A stretch of DNA of 64,000 nt from Accumulibacter appositus. Its GTDB lineage: Bacteria > Pseudomonadota > Gammaproteobacteria > Burkholderiales > Rhodocyclaceae. The notes below the pieces were generated by a model, which was given only the letters and a program-made list of their open reading frames with translations, searched no databases and was not told the DNA's origin. Positions 61,401-64,000 of the stretch are shown here, one piece after another (position 1 is the first letter of the stretch; the number at the start of each line of letters is the position of its first letter). The position numbers and the translations under genes are program-made. The stretch is taken from assembly GCF_035440685.1 (NCBI RefSeq), contig NZ_DAORMW010000023.1; one strand, 5' to 3'.

Positions 61401-64000
61401 AACGCAGAAAACGACGCACCAACGCGCTTGCGCGCCAGCGTCGTTCTGGCGAATTCGCTTGAGGACGCCGCCAGCCCAAGTCAGGAAACCATCGCCCAGC
61501 TGTTCGATGGTGTCGGCAGCAACGCTGCTTTCAGCGACGCCAAGGACGATCAGACGGTATTCACGGACGGCTCCACCTTTAACAGCCTGGCTGGCATCGT
61601 CATCACCGACAACGCGGCGACCGCCGCGCAGGGGACCTGGCAGTACTCGGCGGACGGCAGCAGCGGCTGGACCGACATCAGCATGGCCTTGACTTCGGCC
61701 AGCGGCCTGTTTCTGCCCTCTACTTATACGCTGCGCTTCCAGGCCGCCGCCAACTGGAATGGCATCCCAGGTGAACTGAGCGTGCGTCTGGTCGACGATT
61801 CGGCCGGCGTACTGCCGGCTGCCGGCGACAGCGTCGACGTTTCCAACGACACGACACTTTCGGGCGGCAGCACGCGCTACAGCGACAGCGCCAACGCGGT
61901 GTCCCTGCGCACCAGCATCACCTCCGTCAACGACGCTCCTGCAGGCACTGACAAGACGATTACGGCGATCGAAGACACCGCCTACCAGTTTCAGGCAAGC
62001 GACTTCGGTTTCACCGATTTGCACGACAGCCCGCCCAATAGCTTGGCTTCGGTACTGATCTCGACGCTGCCCGCTACCGGCACTCTGAAACTATCCGGCA
62101 CGGCGCTCACTTTCCCACAATCGATCAACGTCGCAGACATTGCTAATCTAACGTGGGTACCGCCACCGGACCTCAATGGCACCGCCGTTGCGAGCTTCAC
62201 GTTCCAGCTCGTTGACGATGGTGGCATCCTGGATGGCGGGATTAATACCGATCCCAGTGCTAACACCATTACTCTCGATGTCAATGCGGTGGCCGATATC
62301 GTTCCGGATAGCGTCACCACCAACAGCACTGCAGCCATCACGTTCGATCCGCTGGCCGGCACCAACGGCGCCACCGCCGACAACTTCGAAGACCCGGCAG
62401 CGGCGATCAGCGCCATCGGCGACGCCAGTCACGGCAGCGCCGTGCTCAATCCCGACGGCACGATCACCTACACCCCGACGCCGGGCTACGTCGGTCCCGA
62501 CAGCTTCAGCTATACGGTTAGCAGCGGTGGCGTCAGCGAGACGGCGACGATCAGCGTCGTCGTCACCAACGCCGCCCCGGTCGGCAATCCCGACAGCGCC
62601 AGCACGCCGGAAGATACCCCGGTCAGCGGCAACGTTCTGGACAACGATACCGATAGTGACCCGGGCGACAGCAAGACCGTAAGCCAGTTCGTCGTTGACG
62701 GCGTCACCGTCGTCGTCCCCGCTGGTCCGGTTGGCGGCAGCACGACGATCGCCGGCGTCGGCACGCTGACGCTCAAGGCCGACGGCAGCTACAGTTTCAC
62801 GCCGCTTGCCGACTGGAACGGTAACCTTCCGACGGTGACCTACACCCTCGGCGACGTTGCCGGCGCGACCGCCACCGCGACCCTCGACATCACCGTCACG
62901 CCAGTCGCCGACATCACCGCCGACAGCGTCAGCACCAACAGCACCGCGGCAGTCAGCTTCGATCCCCTGGCCGGCAGCAACGGCGCCAGCGCCGACAACT
63001 TCGAAGACCCGGCGGCGGCGATCAGCGCCATCGGCGACGCCAGCCACGGCAGCGCCGTGCTCAATCCCGACGGTACGATTACCTACACCCCGACGCCGGG
63101 CTACGTCGGTCCCGACAGCCTTAGCTATACGGTCACCAGCGGTGGCGTCAGCGAGACGGCGACGATCAGCGTCATCGTCACCAACGCCGCCCCGGTCGGC
63201 AATCCCGACAGCGCCAGCACGCCGGAAGATACCCCGGTCAGCGGCAACGTTCTGGACAACGATACCGATAGTGACCCGGGCGACAGCAAGACCGTAAGCC
63301 AGTTCGTCGTTGACGGCGTCACCGTCGTCGTCCCCGCTGGTCCGGTTGGCGGCAGCACGACGATCGCCGGCGTCGGCACGCTGACACTCAAGGCCGACGG
63401 CAGCTACCGTTTCACGCCGCTTGCCGACTGGAACGGCAACCTTCCGACGGTGACCTACACCCTCGGCGACATTGCCGGCGCGACCGCCACCGCGACCCTC
63501 GACATCACCGTCACGCCGGTGGCCGACATCACCGCCGACAGCGTCAGTACCAACAGCACCGCGGCAGTCAGCTTCGATCCCCTGGCCGGCAGCAACGGCG
63601 CCAGCGCCGACAACTTCGAAGACCCGGCAGCGGCGATCAGCGCCATCGGCGACGCCAGTCACGGCAGCGCCGTGCTCAATCCCGACGGCACGATCACCTA
63701 CACCCCGACGCCGGGCTACGTCGGTCCCGACAGCTTCAGCTATACGGTTAGCAGCGGTGGCGTCAGCGAGACGGCGACGATCAGCGTCATCGTCACCAAC
63801 GCCGCCCCGGTCGGCAATCCCGACAGCGCCAGCACGCCGGAAGATACCCCGGTCAGCGGCAACGTTCTGGACAACGATACCGATAGTGACCCGGGCGACA
63901 GCAAGACCGTAAGCCAGTTCGTCGTTGACGGCGTCACCGTTGCCGTTCCGCCTGGCGCCGTTGGCGGCAGCACGACGATCGCCGGCGTCGGCACGCTGAC
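52479..64000 (+). CDS. Giant surface adhesin: DUF4347 plus cadherin/VCBS-like repeats (3' end outside window)
   Basis: About 3840 codons are open from ATG 52479 to the window edge without a stop. Residues 19-30 read ALEARHLFDGAA, the LFDGA-type leader motif of very large exported proteins. Residues ~60-215 are a DUF4347 domain (HILSHGVREG, LLYGCDLAADNRAFIDTL, DVAASTDATGSAVLGGDW). Then follow dozens of cadherin/Ig-like repeats (NDAP, DTDSD, DDNxD-type calcium sites) and finally near-identical 205-residue repeats. Such proteins are exported by type I secretion and mediate attachment or biofilm. The C-terminal secretion signal is not visible. Many overlapping minus-strand frames are shadows of its repeats. 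Confidence 0.92.
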   Translation, partial: MTRNRPPLPHWAPRRLTMALEARHLFDGAAPAEVAAAVQDDGAAAVFEASPPAAVEPAPRELIVVDSRVAQDLDVSKWLDRQATVLVLDQQSDGLAQIAAAVDGEQNLGAIHILSHGVREGIVLGQGLVDHNALQRQSAVLARIGAALSADGDILLYGCDLAADNRAFIDTLAALTQADVAASTDATGSAVLGGDWLLEANAGPIETRALALTSFERLLAPPSIVGGGAHSTAEDTPLVITGVSISDVDGDDQTVSLAVSNGRVTLATGSGVRIDSGADDSAEIVFSGTLTQVNAALHGMSFSPTADYFGPASIAVAAFDGVNLSAPSTIALTVTPVDDLPVGVPDLLTATEDVGPVLGDVLVNDNLFNVDSPIDTLSVIALRTGTVAAGSGTAGSVGNPLVGSYGSLTVNANGGYSYTLDNALATVQALRSGDTLSDRFTYTLSDGHSSAQADITVTVEGSNDAPEIIGTPATLVASSIPENASNGENPGVSISSLLADVDNHPVASDIDAGSDLGIAIYASSVSNGMSGVWQYSLDGGSSWTPVVAAFSATEALLLPAAAKLRFVADDNADDRMESGIASLQYYAWDGSDGASAGDTADVGSRGGVTPFSTAGLAADFIVSARNDVPTLTPVALVLDEGSPDPTPITETQLPVVDPDNQSDQLTYRVEELPSKGVFLKNGIPLSVGGLFTQDDVLARNISYRYTSGELSSDASDSVWFTLRDGAGGVILRFELPITIRDVNAQIAITGTTQAVPERIGDEASDFTVLNLGLNDADGVDSDMTLTISSLPDPLVGRLQYWDGSAYVDVVAGQTFLNAELLADPLKPLRFISTGAEPALVAGSGYTGPLRPSASFDVEASDNNPALTPTTSSVTVTLTIEARNDAPLPLTQLLTAPQGGPAVAITPAFLTSTDTDSDAAKRVYTVSSFPNAGLLRLNGVIIGPGATFTEADLSGGLLTYTHDGSATDANPLSVEDHFDFSVNDRDGGVSSGTLEINVSPVTLSVPDPGGTLLGITPEGLFTPITSVTLAGSESYELLAEPAHGTLYLNGTALSAHDIFTQAQLAAGEVVYVNLGDEPSGYTPTSYRDAFTVARNGPGITGNSTVELIVTPVDDAPTISQGNPDGGSLMEESATSGLDHFNLNGATNAVKLTVANLQYEDPDTDPAALSYVLESAPLGGDLRRWDGAAWVALAQGGSFAALDVENGKIAYFHSADSELRSDSITVHLRDGGVVQVGDVLTTSPPISEQGFVTVDDGTNTLAINKGQVSRSPSRTVTFTIANVNDAPVASDGTFTVDEGYNTGMGGVDDNDGRIRILDASILAASDSDSDLADDATYTIVSLPLHGSLEIDLGAGFVALAVDEPFDHAMLTGRQLRYVQDGSEFTLDSFTWRVNDEASDAPAARYSNVATVTINILPQNDPPVVFNNTGATIANGKAVPEGGVRNITADMLGSLWGAPATDSTDVDNTYRQTQFRIITAAQNGTLYLDNAGAITSLGVGASFMLDDIQNGYLKYRHNGSETPLTDYFRFKISDGSGDNEPEENFNFEIIPVNDAPQLSGLNPLTYFEDDGATLIDASVLFNDVDLANGSSYNPGTTLTIAYTSGGTAGDQLSVRHQGTALGQLSVVGNTVSYNDGLGSVAIATIDDGGSNGVNGNKLLITFNDKANVVAVKAVLENLSFHNTDFANASQASAQATRSLSYTFVDGGGTASYEDDAETILAGADTVTASNTIIVKQRNDAPMMSAGDTALVPITEDETSNGQSVLVSTLLGGTSDVDTDAVQGIAVDSLLSGNGTWQYSLNSTNGSDGTWSAVGSVTENSSLLLSPTAWLRFIPNGENATSANFTYRAWDQTTGTIGGRANSDSRGGTTAFSLQRNTVSLTVTAVNDAPDLPNAELSLTQSEDAVAPVGGAVGTRVSTLLDHSIDVDDGALKGAAIWLGADASNGSWWYTTDNGVTPWLPLDAADATNARLLAADARLYFVPDADYNGRLDKALALYAWDQSSGNNGESFNVGAAPKGGTTAFSTTTDTVLLTVTALNDAPTILTSSPTINAIGFANENTPIVLGPNFTLGDIDLERFEGSNQGQITLSVPHGAFVLDTTGVTVTAGTQATDRGAGDWGGGSNTLSFTGTLLQLQAALDTVEYVPGDDPDTSETITVTFNDLNNAGAGSASGGSDVHSVETRVDINNIAPVNDAPTSLPFAPHTVSGTEDSVVFFTGADALSIADVDARDDEMAVTLSIPQGTLTLGTMTGISFANGTTNGSGSLDLRGTVANINAALASLSYTPLADANSLNVAAAARTLSFAVSDQGFGLAGVAGVALSAPTREIVIDLAEINDDPLLDVDALVGIQTSGTLAATESRDGSTATVVTGITLADPKDIVDSGYGDVELEVSALHGTLSLDFDAGVTAVVSGRSITLSGSIAAINAAIAVDKLKYLPDTNFSGPDVLSLAFNDRGNSGGGELIASGSLVVTVAGINDAPVFADLGGGVVSDASFDEDGTAVELDTDATLSDPELSAFNNWGGAVLTLQRAAVLGNPGTAATDDTFGVTGSGNSGVNFSATDIRIDATVVGSFTNAAGVLTISFNDATTTAQANQVLRAVTYSNSNDNPPSQVTIGYTINDGNTNSGATAQGSGNPLLALEGSGAVVVDITAYNDAPVLTLGTGLMDQFFEDRAASQIAPNAVLSDPELSFLASGSGDWGGAQLSLQRSNVASPNPDDVFGVTGSGDVGVNFSGGNLRIDTRVVGTFTNAGGAFSLTLAAGVSTAEAQRVARELTYRNTRQTLGQTQQENFSLTWTVDDGNSGDIDTAGPQGLGGAKQAAETQAITLRGVNDAPVLADTVLAIGAPEDNAAPVVGVAGILVSSLTGGASDVDMNPLKGIAITDTDTALGTWLYTVDDGSSWISIGSVEESGALLLRDSDRIYFQPNTDANGTVTAGLTLRAWDQSGGTAGNAGTKVDTTSNGGITPFSTATDTVALTVNAENDAPTRLRASVVLANSLEDAASPSQETIAQLFDGVGSNAAFSDAKDDQTVFTDGSTFNSLAGIVITDNAATAAQGTWQYSADGSSGWTDISMALTSASGLFLPSTYTLRFQAAANWNGIPGELSVRLVDDSAGVLPAAGDSVDVSNDTTLSGGSTRYSDSANAVSLRTSITSVNDAPAGTDKTITAIEDTAYQFQASDFGFTDLHDSPPNSLASVLISTLPATGTLKLSGTALTFPQSINVADIANLTWVPPPDLNGTAVASFTFQLVDDGGILDGGINTDPSANTITLDVNAVADIVPDSVTTNSTAAITFDPLAGTNGATADNFEDPAAAISAIGDASHGSAVLNPDGTITYTPTPGYVGPDSFSYTVSSGGVSETATISVVVTNAAPVGNPDSASTPEDTPVSGNVLDNDTDSDPGDSKTVSQFVVDGVTVVVPAGPVGGSTTIAGVGTLTLKADGSYSFTPLADWNGNLPTVTYTLGDVAGATATATLDITVTPVADITADSVSTNSTAAVSFDPLAGSNGASADNFEDPAAAISAIGDASHGSAVLNPDGTITYTPTPGYVGPDSLSYTVTSGGVSETATISVIVTNAAPVGNPDSASTPEDTPVSGNVLDNDTDSDPGDSKTVSQFVVDGVTVVVPAGPVGGSTTIAGVGTLTLKADGSYRFTPLADWNGNLPTVTYTLGDIAGATATATLDITVTPVADITADSVSTNSTAAVSFDPLAGSNGASADNFEDPAAAISAIGDASHGSAVLNPDGTITYTPTPGYVGPDSFSYTVSSGGVSETATISVIVTNAAPVGNPDSASTPEDTPVSGNVLDNDTDSDPGDSKTVSQFVVDGVTVAVPPGAVGGSTTIAGVGTL
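62292..64000 (+). repeat. 615-bp near-identical tandem repeats in the adhesin gene
   Basis: The landmark GAAGACCCGGC recurs at 62388, 63003 and 63618, giving a period of exactly 615 bp (205 codons). Units 1 and 2 to 3 are almost identical, including synonymous positions; near 63940 a third unit starts to differ (GTTGCCGTTCCGCC for GTCGTCGTCCCCGC). Each unit encodes PDGTITYTPTPGYVGPDSFS and DNDTDSDPGDS, a VCBS/cadherin-like calcium-binding repeat. The array continues past the window. Confidence 0.93.

Noticed and set aside
53600..63994. Long open frames on the minus strand opposite the adhesin, some over 500 codons
   Set aside because: They repeat with the same 615-bp period and follow the codon pattern of the plus-strand repeats in GC-rich DNA; no starts with ribosome sites or domains were seen.

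Overview
The window is GC-rich, densely coded DNA from a betaproteobacterium. The gene set (DUF2863, full bioA-F-H-C-D operon, NirS-type denitrification, PEP-CTERM export, glycogen and PHA genes, Fnr-type boxes) fits the Rhodocyclales and resembles polyphosphate/glycogen-accumulating 'Accumulibacter'-type bacteria. The lineage is an inference from gene content; no marker gene comparison was possible.

Layout. 1-5.6 kb: a glycogen block (pgi C-terminus, pgm, glgC, glgA). 5.9-11.9 kb: a DUF1015 protein, selD, a copper chaperone, a Cu P-type ATPase and a TauE/SafE-like protein. 12-17.7 kb: an oxygen/NO block (hemN, fnr, SirB2-like and large membrane proteins, DUF2249, hemerythrin, universal stress protein) with three FNR-type boxes. 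17.8-22 kb: a retropepsin-like protease, a Nudix hydrolase, small hypotheticals and a PhaA-type thiolase. 22.2-28.1 kb: the biotin operon and DUF2863. 28.4-35 kb: two small hypotheticals, a 1403-aa SNF2 ATPase, queA and a tRNA-Leu(CAA). 35.4-41.7 kb: menA, then a denitrification block (CobA/NirE-like SUMT divergent from nirS, two small cytochromes c) with a PEP synthase/PPDK regulator and an SDR. 42-43 kb: a PEP-CTERM protein.

43.1-52.3 kb is the most unusual part: a minus-strand operon encoding an unrecognised 454-aa protein, a MoxR-type AAA+ ATPase, a 943-aa protein with a C-terminal FGE/C-type-lectin domain, an HRDC-domain accessory protein, a reverse transcriptase and a second FGE-fold protein. 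Between the reverse transcriptase and the second FGE gene lies a 124-bp template repeat (44580-44703). Two 124-bp variable repeats sit in the 3' ends of the FGE genes (43548-43671 and 46471-46594). They differ from the template at 18 and 16 positions, all of them adenines of the template sense strand, and each is followed by a small hairpin absent at the template. This is a diversity-generating retroelement (DGR) coupled to a MoxR-type conflict/signalling operon. The island is bracketed by direct ~200-bp repeats: the 5' part of a plus-strand gene (intact at 51701-52252) and a decayed copy at 43092-43290.

52.5-64 kb is the first ~3840 codons of a giant surface protein: a leader with an LFDGA-type motif, a DUF4347 domain, many cadherin/VCBS-like repeats, and at the window edge near-identical 615-bp tandem repeats.

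Four ~125-bp dispersed palindromic repeats punctuate intergenic spaces from 11.9 to 28.3 kb.
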